Assembly (NCBI RefSeq): GCF_902859945.1
Contig: NZ_CADIKL010000002.1
Coordinates: 62,001-126,000 of the forward strand
DNA from: Paraburkholderia caffeinitolerans
Lineage (GTDB): Bacteria; Pseudomonadota; Gammaproteobacteria; Burkholderiales; Burkholderiaceae
Length of the DNA stretch: 64,000 bases
Direction of reading: 5' to 3'
Part shown: piece after piece, positions 18,327 to 27,030 of the stretch
How the letters are laid out: every line of letters starts with the position of its first letter
Numbering within the stretch: position 1 is the first letter of the stretch
Program-made: the position numbers and the translations under genes
Notes under the pieces: model-generated
Database searches by the model: none
What the model was told of the DNA's origin: nothing
The model's input: only the letters and a program-made list of their open reading frames with translations

Positions 18327-19004
18327 TCACTTCAGGAAGAATTCGATTGCCATGCTGACGATGGGCGGATGCACCACATGCAAGCCATTGAATTCGATGT
18401 ACTGAACATCGTATCCGGCTGAGCGCAGCCTCGTGGCATTGGCGCGGCCGCTCGTTTCGATCGGCAACTGCTCGTCGACAAGACCGTGGGCGATGAATAC
18501 CTTCGGCGCGCCCTCTTGCATGAAGATCGACATGAAGCCGCCAGAAAACGCGATCACGTGGCTCACGATATCGCCGTTGGTCACGCCGATCGAAAGCGCG
18601 TAACTCGCGCCATCCGAAAACCCCGCGAACGCGAGGCGGCCCGGATCGATGCGGTAGCGCGACGAAACCTGCATGAGCGCTTCGCGCAGCCGCTCCAGAT
18701 CGGGGCCATTGCCGCCAATCACGATGTCCCAGGTTGGATAAGTCGAATGCGGTGCGAGAACCAGAAACTTGTGCTGCTGCGCATGCTCTTCGATAAAAGG
18801 CAGCACCTTTTCCGGAAAGCCCCCTGCGCCATGAAACATCACGAAGAGCGCAACGGGCGCATCGTCGTCGAGGCCCGGTGGCACGAACAACACGGCGTCG
18901 CGCTCATCGGCGAGCCCGAGGTGATGGCGGCCCGGCGGCAACCGGCCCTGGGTAGGCTCGGCGTGAGTAAAGGACAGGCGACCGAACAGCGAGGGATCGA
19001 ACAT
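18327..19004 (-). CDS. Phospholipase/carboxylesterase-like alpha/beta hydrolase
   Basis: A 225-residue alpha/beta hydrolase. The oxyanion region FHGAGG (H58), nucleophile elbow GFSDGAS (S130) and a late Asp/His region (HGLVDEQLPIETS, GLHVVHPPIVSM) give the catalytic set. It resembles cytosolic phospholipase/carboxylesterases or PHB-depolymerase-like esterases; no signal peptide is present. A 23-bp palindrome lies 59 bp before the start, so it is probably controlled by a dedicated repressor. Confidence 0.78.
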   Translation of the reverse strand: MFDPSLFGRLSFTHAEPTQGRLPPGRHHLGLADERDAVLFVPPGLDDDAPVALFVMFHGAGGFPEKVLPFIEEHAQQHKFLVLAPHSTYPTWDIVIGGNGPDLERLREALMQVSSRYRIDPGRLAFAGFSDGASYALSIGVTNGDIVSHVIAFSGGFMSIFMQEGAPKVFIAHGLVDEQLPIETSGRANATRLRSAGYDVQYIEFNGLHVVHPPIVSMAIEFFLK

Positions 19005-19062
19005 GACGGACCTGAAGGTGGAGGCGGATCGCAGCCGATATCGACGCGGCTACTGTGAACTA

Positions 19063-19085
19063 TTGTGATATATCATATATCACAA
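19063..19085. promoter_or_regulatory. Perfect 23-bp AT-rich palindrome (operator)
   Basis: Eleven-base arms TTGTGATATAT and ATATATCACAA surround a single central base and match perfectly. It lies between the esterase start (19004) and the stop of the XRE-cupin gene (19120), so it most likely controls the esterase gene. TGTGA and TCACA are 11 bases apart, too far for a CRP site. Confidence 0.6.
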
Positions 19086-19119
19086 GGCGATACGAAAGGA
19101 AGGAATTCCACTCCCGTAG

Positions 19120-19698
19120 TCAGCCCTTCTGAAACACGATCACGGCATACCGGCATTTGTGCGCACTTTCGTTCTTGAAGACGCAGTCGCCCGGAGGCCC
19201 CAGATCCAGACAATCGCCGGCGCCCAATTCGTGGCGCTCGCCCGCTTCGACAAAGACGAGATTGCCGGCCAGCACCCAGATCAGTTGCCGCGTTTGCAAA
19301 TAGGCCGAGGCCGGCATCGGAATTTCCGCGCCCGGCGGCAAATCGATCTCCACGAGGTTCAGCGGCGCCGCCGACTTGGGCGACACGTGACGCCGAACGT
19401 ACCCGCTTTGCGGATCGACCCACAGTGGCTGGTCCGCCGCGCGCAACAGGCGCCCTTCTTCCAGCTCCGCGAGTGCCAGCAGCGCCGACATACTCATGCC
19501 AAACGCCCCGGCCAGCTTCGCGAGCAGCGACGCCGTCGGGCTGCTCTCGCCGCGCTCGATCTTGTGGATCATGGCGCGCGAGACGCCGGATTTGGCCGCG
19601 AGGTCGGTGAGCGACCAGCCGCGCCCCTCGCGCTCGCCTCGAATGCGCGCGCCGATGCGCTGATCTATATTGTCTATTATCGTGTACACTTGATCCAT
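19120..19698 (-). CDS. XRE-family regulator with C-terminal cupin
   Basis: A 192-residue two-domain regulator. An XRE helix-turn-helix (about residues 14-66, RGWSLTDLAAKSGVSRAMIHKIERGESSPTASLL) is followed by a small cupin barrel (about 110-188, DLPPGAEIPMPASAY...WVLAGNLVFVEAGERHELGAGD). Proteins of this plan usually sense a small ligand and repress nearby genes. It is divergent from a GNAT gene with only 27 bases between the starts. On the minus strand a TATAAT overlaps its ATG, so the true transcript or start may differ. Confidence 0.85.
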   Translation of the reverse strand: MDQVYTIIDNIDQRIGARIRGEREGRGWSLTDLAAKSGVSRAMIHKIERGESSPTASLLAKLAGAFGMSMSALLALAELEEGRLLRAADQPLWVDPQSGYVRRHVSPKSAAPLNLVEIDLPPGAEIPMPASAYLQTRQLIWVLAGNLVFVEAGERHELGAGDCLDLGPPGDCVFKNESAHKCRYAVIVFQKG

Positions 19699-19708
19699 TA
19701 TAGTGGAT
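19682..19708. promoter_or_regulatory. Two short palindromes in the XRE/GNAT divergent region
   Basis: GTGTACAC (19682-19689) and ATCCA-N6-TGGAT (19693-19708) lie next to each other across the XRE start codon. They are good candidates for operators bound by the XRE-cupin protein, which would then control both itself and the GNAT gene. Confidence 0.4.
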
Positions 19709-19725
19709 TAAACGAAGAGGCGGCC

Positions 19726-20241
19726 ATGGACATTCGCGATGCGGGTCCCGAGGACATCGACGGTATCACGGCGATCTATAACGACGCCGTGCTGAATACG
19801 ACCGCGATCTGGAACGACACCGTAGTCGATGCGGCCAACCGCACCGCATGGCGCGCCGACCGGCAAAAGGCCGGCTACCCGGTGCTGGTTGCCGTGGACG
19901 ATCAGCAGGCGGTGCTCGGCTATGCCTCATTCGGCGACTGGCGCGCCTTCGACGGATATCGGCATACGGTCGAGCATTCGGTCTATGTGCGCAACGACCA
20001 GCGCGGGCGCGGCATCGGCGTGGCGCTCATGGAAGCGCTGATCGGCCGGGCGCGCGCGATCGGCAAGCACGTGATGGTGGCGGGCATCGAGGCGAATAAT
20101 GCCGGCTCCATCGCGCTGCACGAAAAGCTCGGGTTCGAGCACGTGGGGCATATGAAGGAGGTGGGCGTGAAGTTCGGCGCGTGGCTCGATCTGGCTTTTA
20201 TGCAGATCAGGCTTGATGCGCGGGCGGCGCCTGGGGGTTGA
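19726..20241 (+). CDS. GNAT N-acetyltransferase, phosphinothricin acetyltransferase-like
   Basis: A 171-residue GNAT enzyme. The acetyl-CoA loop QRGRGIGVALMEALIGRAR and the later NNAGSIALHEKLGFEHVGHMKEVGVKFGAWLDLAFMQ match the phosphinothricin/methionine-sulfoximine acetyltransferase group (Pat/MddA). It should acetylate a free amino group of a small toxic amino-acid analogue. The start at ATG 19726 follows GAAGAGG; the frame runs further upstream but only through antisense of the XRE gene. Confidence 0.85.
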   Translation: MDIRDAGPEDIDGITAIYNDAVLNTTAIWNDTVVDAANRTAWRADRQKAGYPVLVAVDDQQAVLGYASFGDWRAFDGYRHTVEHSVYVRNDQRGRGIGVALMEALIGRARAIGKHVMVAGIEANNAGSIALHEKLGFEHVGHMKEVGVKFGAWLDLAFMQIRLDARAAPGG

Positions 20242-20275
20242 TACGGCTCCCCCGCCAAAAAATTTTTCGCCCCGA

Positions 20276-20303
20276 TGTCACACACGGGCCAGGCTCGCTC
20301 GTC
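20276..20303 (+). promoter_or_regulatory. ECF41-type promoter (TGTCACA-N17-CGTC)
   Basis: TGTCACA at 20276-20282 and CGTC at 20300-20303 match the -35/-10 consensus described for ECF41 sigma factors, with a 17-bp spacer. It stands just before the carboxymuconolactone-decarboxylase gene and the ECF41 gene, so the sigma factor probably drives its own operon. Confidence 0.7.
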
Positions 20304-20337
20304 ATGTCAGTGGAACCCAACCAAAGGAGATGGAACC

Positions 20338-20814
20338 ATGACTGCAAAGCTCGAGCCGTTCGCCGCCGCCCCCGCCCAAATGAAGTCCTGGATGGGCGCT
20401 TCGCTGGCCATTGCCGGCAGCCTCGACCGCAGCCTCGTCGCGCTGGTGGAGATCCGCACCTCGCAAATCAACGCCTGCGCCAATTGCATTAACATGCACA
20501 CGACCCAGGCGCGCGAGGCTGGCGAGACCGAACAACGCATCTACCTGCTCTCCGCCTGGCGCGAAGCGCCCTGCTACAGCGACCGTGAACGCGCAGCGCT
20601 GGCCTGGACCGAAGCGCTCACGCGCATCTCCGAAGGTCATGACGCAATCGAACGCGCCCGCGCCGCGCTCGACGACCACTTTACCGAGGAAGAACAAGTG
20701 AAGCTCACGCTGATGATCAACGTGATCAATGGCTGGAACCGCCTCGCTGTCGGCTTCGGCCTGTGGGTCGATCCGGCAGTGGCGAAAACCATGACGACTA
20801 AGGCCGCCGCATGA
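20338..20814 (+). CDS. Carboxymuconolactone decarboxylase/AhpD-like protein (ECF41 partner)
   Basis: A 158-residue COG2128 protein with the AhpD-type redox motif CANCINMH (C47, C50, H54) in an all-helical fold. Such proteins can act as alkylhydroperoxidases; this subgroup is the standard neighbour and likely functional partner of ECF41 sigma factors. Start at 20338 follows AAAGGAG. Its stop overlaps the sigma-factor start as ATGA, so the two are translationally coupled. An ECF41-type promoter lies upstream. Confidence 0.9.
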   Translation: MTAKLEPFAAAPAQMKSWMGASLAIAGSLDRSLVALVEIRTSQINACANCINMHTTQAREAGETEQRIYLLSAWREAPCYSDRERAALAWTEALTRISEGHDAIERARAALDDHFTEEEQVKLTLMINVINGWNRLAVGFGLWVDPAVAKTMTTKAAA

Positions 20815-21695
20815 CGGACACCGGCCTGACCGCCCCTGAAAACGCAGGGGACGCCGGCGACGCCGCAGCGAGCTTCGACCCGCTGCGGCGCAAGCTGATT
20901 CGCGTGGCGTACCGCATGCTCGGCTCCGTGGCCGATGCCGAGGACATCGTGCAGGATGCGTTCATTCGCTGGATGCACGTCGATCGCACGGAAGTACTGG
21001 TGCCCGAGGCTTTCCTGCGCCGCATGGTGATGCGCATGTGCCTCGATCAGCTCAAGTCCGCGCGGCATCAGCGCGAAACCTACGTGGGCCCTTGGCTGCC
21101 CGAGCCGGTCGTCGAAGAGGACGACGAGGAAGACATCACGCTGCCGCTGATGCTCGCGCTGGAGAGGCTCTCGCCGCTCGAGCGCGCGGCTTTCCTGCTG
21201 CACGACGTGTTCGGCCTCGACTTCGACGAGGTCGCCACCACGATCCAGCGCGAGGCGGCTGCGTGCCGTCAGCTCGCAGCGCGGGCGCGCACGCATGTGC
21301 GCGAGTCGCGCCCACGGTTTCGCGTGGAGAAGGAGCGCGGTCTGGAATTGGCGGAAGCGTTCTTCGCCGCGTCGCGCAGCGGCGACATGAGCGCGCTCGG
21401 CGCCATGCTGGCCACCGACGTGAGCCTGCATGCGGACGGCGGCGGCAAACGGCCGGCACTCGGCGAGCCGCTGTTCGGCTTCGAGTCGGTAATGAAAGTG
21501 CACGCGTATTTTGCGGAGCTGTTCCGCAAGAACGGCTCGACGCTCGTGCGCGCGGGCTTCATTAACGGACTGCCCGGCTTCGTCACACTGGAAGCCGATG
21601 GAGAGTTGCAGACGACTGCGCTTGAAATCGTGAACGGCAAGATCGCCGCGATTTATGTCATGCGCAATCCGGACAAGCTGCAGCACCTGCACTGA
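20811..21695 (+). CDS. ECF41-group RNA polymerase sigma factor
   Basis: A 294-residue ECF sigma factor with sigma-2 (VADAEDIVQDAFIRW) and sigma-4 (LERLSPLERAAFLLHDVFGLDFDEVATTI) regions plus a C-terminal SnoaL-like extension. The three marks of ECF41 are present: WLPEP in the linker (95-99), DGGGK in the extension and NPDKL near the end (286-290). In this group the extension replaces an anti-sigma factor and tunes activity. It overlaps the AhpD-like gene by ATGA. The inducing signal is unknown. Confidence 0.92.
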   Translation: MTDTGLTAPENAGDAGDAAASFDPLRRKLIRVAYRMLGSVADAEDIVQDAFIRWMHVDRTEVLVPEAFLRRMVMRMCLDQLKSARHQRETYVGPWLPEPVVEEDDEEDITLPLMLALERLSPLERAAFLLHDVFGLDFDEVATTIQREAAACRQLAARARTHVRESRPRFRVEKERGLELAEAFFAASRSGDMSALGAMLATDVSLHADGGGKRPALGEPLFGFESVMKVHAYFAELFRKNGSTLVRAGFINGLPGFVTLEADGELQTTALEIVNGKIAAIYVMRNPDKLQHLH

Positions 21696-21741
21696 CGAGC
21701 CGCGATATCGGCCCTAAGCTACGCAGGTTACCTGAGCCACC

Positions 21742-22689
21742 CTAAGCAGACGGCTCCTGCCAATAGCCTTCGCGCGCGTAGAGTCCCGCGAAGAAGTCGA
21801 GAAACGCGCGCACCTTCGGCGAGACGGTTTTGCGGGGCGGATAAACGCCCCACACGCCCGGCGTCGCCGTCGCGGTGGAGGTGCGCGCCTCCCAGCCGGG
21901 CAGCAGGCGCACGAGCTTGCCCTCGCGCAGCGCCCCGCCCGCGGCCCACTCGGGCAGCAGCGCGACGCCCATGCCGGCCAGCGCGAGCGAGAGCACGGCT
22001 TCGGTGTCGTCGACGCGCAAACGCCCGCCGAGCTTCACCGTGACTTCGCCCGAGCTGCTGCGGCCCGAGGGGCTCACGATCACCCACTTGTCCTCGGCGG
22101 TCAGCGGAAAGCGGATGGCCTCGTGCGAGGCGAGTTCCGCGGGCGTGGCGGGATGCCCGCGCCGCGACAGGTACTCGGGGCTCGCGCAGACGATGCGCCG
22201 GTGCGTGGCGAGTTGCTTCGCCATCAGTTGCGAGTCGGGAAGCACGCCGATGCGCACGGCCACGTCGATGCCGGCGTCGATGATGTTCACGATCTCGTCG
22301 GTCAGGATCGCATCGACGTTGATCTTCGGGTAGCGCGCCATGAACTCGGGCAAATGGCGGATCACGTGCCGGCGTCCGAACGAGGTCGGCATGGTCACGC
22401 GCAGCACGCCCTGCGGAGCGCTATTGAGCGACGAGGCCGCCTCGCGCGCCTCGTCGAGACTTTGCATCACGCGCAGCGCGCGCTCGCGAAAGACGCGTCC
22501 GCCCTCGGTCAGCGTGAGGCCGCGCGTCGAGCGGTTGAACAGCGAGACGCCGAGATCGGCTTCGAGTTCGGAGATATAGCGCGAGACCGTGGACGTTTTG
22601 ACCTCGATCCGCTCGGCCGCCTTGCTGAAGCTGCCCAGTTCCGCGGACTGAAGAAATGCCCGAATCGCCAAAAAATAATCGATTACCAC
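21742..22689 (-). CDS. LysR-family transcriptional regulator
   Basis: A LysR regulator (315 aa). The N-terminal HTH (LGSFSKAAERIEVKTSTVSRYISELEADLGVSLFNRSTRGLTLTEGG) is followed by an effector domain starting VLRVTMPTSFGRRHVIRHLPEFMARYP, the CrgA/YafC subgroup that usually autoregulates and acts on nearby oxidoreductases. I set the start at GTG 22689, nine bases after GGAGG; an ATG at 22761 would add 24 low-complexity residues. It faces the ECF41 operon convergently and has no divergent partner. Confidence 0.85.
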   Translation of the reverse strand: MVIDYFLAIRAFLQSAELGSFSKAAERIEVKTSTVSRYISELEADLGVSLFNRSTRGLTLTEGGRVFRERALRVMQSLDEAREAASSLNSAPQGVLRVTMPTSFGRRHVIRHLPEFMARYPKINVDAILTDEIVNIIDAGIDVAVRIGVLPDSQLMAKQLATHRRIVCASPEYLSRRGHPATPAELASHEAIRFPLTAEDKWVIVSPSGRSSSGEVTVKLGGRLRVDDTEAVLSLALAGMGVALLPEWAAGGALREGKLVRLLPGWEARTSTATATPGVWGVYPPRKTVSPKVRAFLDFFAGLYAREGYWQEPSA

Positions 22690-22998
22690 CTTGCCGCGCC
22701 TCCGCCCTGTTCCCGCCGTGTTCTTTTGGCGCGGAGATTGCCCCGCGCCGTCGATGCGCATTTTACCCGGCGAAGGCCAGGGCGATTGGCAGAGCCGGTG
22801 ATGCCGGGATTTTCAGTAAAGTATCAAAAATTGCTGAAAACGGCTCCGGACATGCTCGGCGAGCCCCGCAGCGGCGATATCGAAGATGCTTGCACGGACC
22901 TGCCCGAAGTGCGGCGTCTGCTCGATGCGCATGAGGGTGCGCTGGCGGAGTTTGAAGCGGGTATGGGGAGGAGCGGTCGGTCCATCAGCGCCGTGCGG
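22690..22998. other. Gene-free stretch between two LysR genes
   Basis: About 309 bases without a gene I can support. TTTTCAG (22810-22816) and CTGAAAA (22834-22840) make a 7-bp inverted repeat with a 17-nt gap, possibly a weak operator or end-of-transcript hairpin for the upstream GcvA-like gene. Short frames across it look like neither gene nor clear remnant. Confidence 0.35.
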
Positions 22999-23871
22999 CT
23001 ATTCCCGATGCAGCGCAATCCACTCGCTGAAAGTCTTCACGTTCGGCTGCTGCGCTGCAGAATCGGGATAAACGAAATAGTAACGCGCGCCGGTTTCGAT
23101 CGCGGCATCGAATGGCATGACGAGGCGCCTCGTGCTCACATCCTCGCTGACCAGCGTGCGGTCGCCGAGCGCCACGCCGAAACCCTGCATGGCCGCGTTC
23201 GTGGCCAGATCGAGCGTCTCGAACTCCTGCCCGGCGTCGGGACTCACATCGCGCGCGCCAGCATGATCGAGCCAAAGCTTCCAGTCGCGGTGGTCGCGCG
23301 TCGGGTGAAGCAGCGTGTGCTGCACAAGATCCTCCGCGCTCCCGAGCGGCTTCTCTTTCATCAGCGCCGGTGAGCAGACCGGTGTCAGCCGCTCCTCGAA
23401 CAAAGGAACCGCGCAGACTTCGGCGCCTGGTGACGATCCATAGACGATCGCCGCATCGAACGGCTCGACCAGAAAGTCGACATCGTGCTGCCAGGTCGTC
23501 GTGATCTGCACCTGAAGGTCTGGATGGTCGACCTGAAAACGCATGACTCTCGGCAGCATCCAGCGCATGACGCAGGTCGGCACCTTCAGCGCCAGCCCCG
23601 TACGCTGCCGGGTCAGGCGCTGCGAAATTTCCTCGATGCGCGCAAAGCTTTCCTTGACGGTGGGCAGCAACCGCTCCCCCTCCGACGTCAGCGTGAGCCC
23701 CTTCACGTGGCGGATAAAGAGCGGAAACCCGTAATAGTCCTCCAGCGCGAGGATCTGGCGGCTCACCGCCCCTTGCGTGATGCACAGGTTGTCCGCCGCA
23801 CGCGTAAAACTGCGGCAGCGGGCAACCACCTCAAAAACCTGAAGCGCATTAAGCGGGGGAAGTCGTCGCAT
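22999..23871 (-). CDS. GcvA-like LysR regulator of the arginine/amino-acid island
   Basis: A 290-residue LysR protein of the GcvA type: MRRLPPLNALQVFEVVARCRSFTRAADNLCITQGAVSRQI is the family hallmark start, followed by FIRHVKGLTLTSEGERLLP and a full effector domain. GcvA-like proteins respond to amino acids or related metabolites. It is the last gene of the long co-directional run from 36.4 kb and lies 58 bases after the ABC ATPase stop, so it likely controls the adjacent transport and catabolic genes (inference). Confidence 0.88.
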   Translation of the reverse strand: MRRLPPLNALQVFEVVARCRSFTRAADNLCITQGAVSRQILALEDYYGFPLFIRHVKGLTLTSEGERLLPTVKESFARIEEISQRLTRQRTGLALKVPTCVMRWMLPRVMRFQVDHPDLQVQITTTWQHDVDFLVEPFDAAIVYGSSPGAEVCAVPLFEERLTPVCSPALMKEKPLGSAEDLVQHTLLHPTRDHRDWKLWLDHAGARDVSPDAGQEFETLDLATNAAMQGFGVALGDRTLVSEDVSTRRLVMPFDAAIETGARYYFVYPDSAAQQPNVKTFSEWIALHRE

Positions 23872-23929
23872 AACGGAAATGCCGGGTGTGACTTGGAGTG
23901 ATACAAGGCCGGTTCGCTATTTGAAACGG

Positions 23930-24655
23930 TCAATGCAGGATCTTCGACAGAAAATCCTTGGCCCGTTCCGATTTTGGATTGGCGAAGAACGCTTCCTTCT
24001 GATCGTCTTCGACAATGTGGCCGTGGTCCATGAAGATCACCCGGTGCGCGACCTTCTTCGCGAAGCCCATCTCGTGCGTGACGCACATCATGGTCATCCC
24101 TTCCTGAGCCAGTTCGACCATTACGTCGAGCACCTCGTTGATCATTTCCGGATCGAGCGCCGATGTGGGCTCGTCGAACAACATGGCAACCGGATCCATC
24201 GAAAGCGCACGCGCAATCGCAACCCGCTGCTGCTGCCCGCCGCTCAGTTGCGCCGGATACTTGTCCGCGTGTGCACGCAGCCCGACACGCTGAAGCAGCC
24301 GCAGGGCCTTCTCGGTTGCTTCGTCCTTTCGGCGGCCAAGGACTTTGGTCTGCGCGAGCGTCAGGTTATCGGTGATCGACATGTGCGGAAACAGTTCGAA
24401 GTGCTGAAAAACCATCCCGACTTTCGAACGCAACCTGGACAGATTCGTTCGCTTGTCGCCAACCGATTCGCCGTTGATCGTAATGTCGCCATTCTGGAAC
24501 GGTTCAAGTCCATTGACGGTTTTGATCAGCGTCGATTTGCCGGAGCCGGACGGGCCGCAGACCACCACGACTTCGCCCTTCTTCACTTCGGTCGTGCAGT
24601 CGGTCAGCACCTGAAACTGCCCATACCACTTGGATACATTGCTGATGGAAATCAT
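23930..24655 (-). CDS. Polar amino-acid ABC transporter ATPase (GlnQ/HisP type)
   Basis: A 241-residue ABC ATPase: Walker [10 protein letters not shown], signature LSGGQQQR, Walker [13 protein letters not shown]-loop [22 protein letters not shown], all as in GlnQ/HisP. It powers import of a polar amino acid together with the two permeases and the binding protein encoded upstream. The start at 24655 gives the canonical [14 protein letters not shown]; a longer frame to 24688 lacks support. Confidence 0.92.
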   Translation of the reverse strand: MISISNVSKWYGQFQVLTDCTTEVKKGEVVVVCGPSGSGKSTLIKTVNGLEPFQNGDITINGESVGDKRTNLSRLRSKVGMVFQHFELFPHMSITDNLTLAQTKVLGRRKDEATEKALRLLQRVGLRAHADKYPAQLSGGQQQRVAIARALSMDPVAMLFDEPTSALDPEMINEVLDVMVELAQEGMTMMCVTHEMGFAKKVAHRVIFMDHGHIVEDDQKEAFFANPKSERAKDFLSKILH

Positions 24656-24709
24656 GTTGAGACCCGCTTCTGGAAATAGGAAACCCACTCGAGCGCCACG
24701 TCGACCGCT

Positions 24710-25366
24710 TCAGCGGTGCCGGGCGCGCTGATACCGCTGCTCGAGCACACGCGCATACCAGGTGAGCGGAAAGCACATCGCGAAGTAGATCAGCGCCACC
24801 ATGGCGTAGATCGGGAATGGCCGGAACGCAGCGTTCGTGATCATCGTTCCGGTCTTGGTCAGCTCGGTGAGGCCGACGATCGAAGTCAGCGCCGTACTTT
24901 TCACGACCTGCACGAGAAAGCCGACCGTGGGCGGCACGGCGATCTTCCACGCCTGCGGCCAGATCACATAGCGCAGTTGCTGCGTCCAGGTCATGCCGAG
25001 ACTCGCCGCCGCGCCCCACTGCCCGCGCGGCACGGCCTCGACGCAGCCTCGCCAGATATCGACCAGATAAGCACTGGTGTACAGCGTGAGCGTCACGGTC
25101 GCGGCAAGCCACGGCGATACGTCGATGCCCAACAGCGGCAAACCGAAAAACCCAAGGAACAACTGCATCAACAGCGGCGTGCCCTGAAACAGCTCGACAT
25201 ACAAGACCACGACGCGGCGCAGCCACGGCAGCGGCGACACGCGCATGGCGAGCAGCACGAACCCTGCCACGCCGCCCCCGACAAAGGCGATCAGCGAGAG
25301 AACGACCGTCCAGCGCGCGGCGAGCAACAGGTTGCGCGCGATATCCCACAGCGAAAATTCAACCAT
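24710..25366 (-). CDS. Polar amino-acid ABC transporter permease (HisM/GlnP family), second subunit
   Basis: A 218-residue permease with about five membrane segments and the HAAAP-family signature VELFQGTPLLMQLFLGFFGLPLLG. The EAA loop is EAVPRGQWGAAASLGMTWTQQLRYVIWPQA. Its ATG overlaps the stop of the first permease (TGATG), so the pair is translationally coupled and should form a heterodimer in the inner membrane. Confidence 0.9.
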   Translation of the reverse strand: MVEFSLWDIARNLLLAARWTVVLSLIAFVGGGVAGFVLLAMRVSPLPWLRRVVVLYVELFQGTPLLMQLFLGFFGLPLLGIDVSPWLAATVTLTLYTSAYLVDIWRGCVEAVPRGQWGAAASLGMTWTQQLRYVIWPQAWKIAVPPTVGFLVQVVKSTALTSIVGLTELTKTGTMITNAAFRPFPIYAMVALIYFAMCFPLTWYARVLEQRYQRARHR

Positions 25367-26124
25367 CACGAACGCTCCGTCTGAATGCCGGCCACCGCCG
25401 CCGCACGGGCCGAAAACCATGCGCGCAGTCCGTTGCGCGACGTGCCGGCGCTGCCCCTGGCTGCCCGTCCCGCGAACAGTCTTCTGCACAGCCGGTTGAT
25501 CAAGAGGCGCAGCACGATCGACAGCAGCAGATAGATCACCGTGGCGATGATGTAGCTTTCGAACGACCGGAAGTTGCGCGACTGGATGAAATTGGCTGCG
25601 TACGTAAGGTCGGGCACCGAAATTTGCGAAACCACGGCCGAGCCCAGCATCACGATCAGGACCTGGCCGAGCAGCGCCGGGAACACGTTCGCGAGCGCCT
25701 GTGGCAACACGATGTGGCGAAAGACCTGGCGACCCTGCAGACCAAGCGCCATCGCCGCCTGAAGCTGACCGCGCGGAATCGAGTCGATCCCCGCCCTGAC
25801 GATTTCGAGCGCATATGCGCCCAGATTGACGGTCATCGCCAGAACGGCAGCCTGCATCTCGTCGATATGCACGCCCAGGCTCGGCAAGCCGAAAAATACA
25901 AAGAAGAGTTGCACCAGAAACGGCGTGTTGCGGATCAGTTCAACATACGCCGCCACGAGCGCCCGTGCCCCCTTCCCCCCCGCGACAGCAACCATCGCGC
26001 CGACAATGCCGACGATGCCGCCCAGCACCGTCGAAATCGCCGTCAGGACGAGCGTCACCGCGACACCGTGCGCGAGCATGCCCATGTAGGGAGCGAAGTC
26101 GCTGAAATCAAACGTGTAACTCAT
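25366..26124 (-). CDS. Polar amino-acid ABC transporter permease (HisQ/GlnP family), first subunit
   Basis: A 252-residue permease with the family signature YVELIRNTPFLVQLFFVFFGLPSLG and EAA loop DSIPRGQLQAAMALGLQGRQVFRHIVLPQA. The C-terminal ~35 residues are a basic cytoplasmic tail longer than usual. Follows the binding-protein gene by about 40 bases and overlaps the next permease gene. Confidence 0.9.
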   Translation of the reverse strand: MSYTFDFSDFAPYMGMLAHGVAVTLVLTAISTVLGGIVGIVGAMVAVAGGKGARALVAAYVELIRNTPFLVQLFFVFFGLPSLGVHIDEMQAAVLAMTVNLGAYALEIVRAGIDSIPRGQLQAAMALGLQGRQVFRHIVLPQALANVFPALLGQVLIVMLGSAVVSQISVPDLTYAANFIQSRNFRSFESYIIATVIYLLLSIVLRLLINRLCRRLFAGRAARGSAGTSRNGLRAWFSARAAAVAGIQTERS

Positions 26125-26166
26125 CGTGACGCCATCCGTTTTTCCGTTAAAGAGAAGTCGGGCTGA

Positions 26167-26991
26167 TCAAAGATCGGCCGGCAACGGCGCACGCAGCCAC
26201 TTCTGGGAGATGGCGTTCATCGTGCCGTCCTTCTTTGCCGCTGCGATGGCGTCGTCGACCTTCGCCTTCAGGCGCGCCTCGTTCTTGTTCAGGCCGACGT
26301 GGTCCGGCGAGCTGAAGAGCGAGAACTTCTGCTCCGGATTGTTCGCGGGATGGCGAGCCATAATGGTTGCGCCCACATCGTTTCCGACCACCAGCAACTG
26401 CGCCTGACCGGACAGGAACGCCGAGATCGCACCATTCGGGTCGTCGAAGCGCTTGATGGTCGCCGAAGGCGGCGCGACTTTGCTGACGCTCAGGTCCTCC
26501 AGCGTGCCGCGCGCCACCGCAACCGTCTTGCCAGCAAGGTCGTTCGCGCTCTTAACCGCAAGCGATTTCGGCCCGAACACCGCGAGGTAGTACGGCGCGT
26601 ACGGCTGCGAGAAGTCGATTACCTTCGCGCGTTCGGGCGTCTGGCCGACTGAAAGCAGCATGTCCGTCTTGTGGTCCGCGAGGTAGGCCATGCGGTTGTC
26701 ACCCGTGACCTGAACCAGTTCGACCTTCGCGTTGAGCGTCTTGCCGATCAGATTCGCCACCTCGATGTCGTAGCCTTGCGGTTTCATATCCGGGCCGATC
26801 GAGCCAAACGGCGGATAGTCTTCGAACACGCCAATGCGCACCACCCCCGACTTCTGGATGGTGTCCAGCGCGTCCGCATGCGCGAGCGGCGCGAACGCGC
26901 AAAGGCCTGCCATGCCGGCGAGGGCAACGGAAGCCGTCGCGCGCGCAAAGAGGCATTTCAGGGGCTGATGGGTCTGGGTCGCGGTGCTCAT
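26167..26991 (-). CDS. Polar amino-acid ABC transporter substrate-binding protein
   Basis: A family-3 periplasmic binding protein of 274 residues. Signal peptide (VALAGMAGLCAFAPLAHA) followed by the typical start IQKSGVVRIGVFEDYPPFGSIGPD and DIEVANLIGKTL. The start at 26991 has CCAGGAGA upstream. It captures an amino acid in the periplasm for the permease pair downstream. Substrate not readable; the surrounding 2-ketoarginine-type enzymes suggest a basic or guanidino amino acid. Confidence 0.9.
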   Translation of the reverse strand: MSTATQTHQPLKCLFARATASVALAGMAGLCAFAPLAHADALDTIQKSGVVRIGVFEDYPPFGSIGPDMKPQGYDIEVANLIGKTLNAKVELVQVTGDNRMAYLADHKTDMLLSVGQTPERAKVIDFSQPYAPYYLAVFGPKSLAVKSANDLAGKTVAVARGTLEDLSVSKVAPPSATIKRFDDPNGAISAFLSGQAQLLVVGNDVGATIMARHPANNPEQKFSLFSSPDHVGLNKNEARLKAKVDDAIAAAKKDGTMNAISQKWLRAPLPADL

Positions 26992-27030
26992 GGCGTGTCT
27001 CCTGGTACGGCTTTGGGGTGGTAAATGCAT

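Noticed and set aside
19063..19085. Reading the 23-bp palindrome as a CRP/FNR site
   Set aside because: TGTGA and TCACA are 11 bases apart, whereas CRP sites have six, and FNR sites use TTGAT/ATCAA.
22801..22998. Short plus-strand frame starting MPGFSVKYQKLL between the two LysR genes
   Set aside because: No ribosome site, no recognisable motif and it continues only as antisense of the GcvA-like gene.
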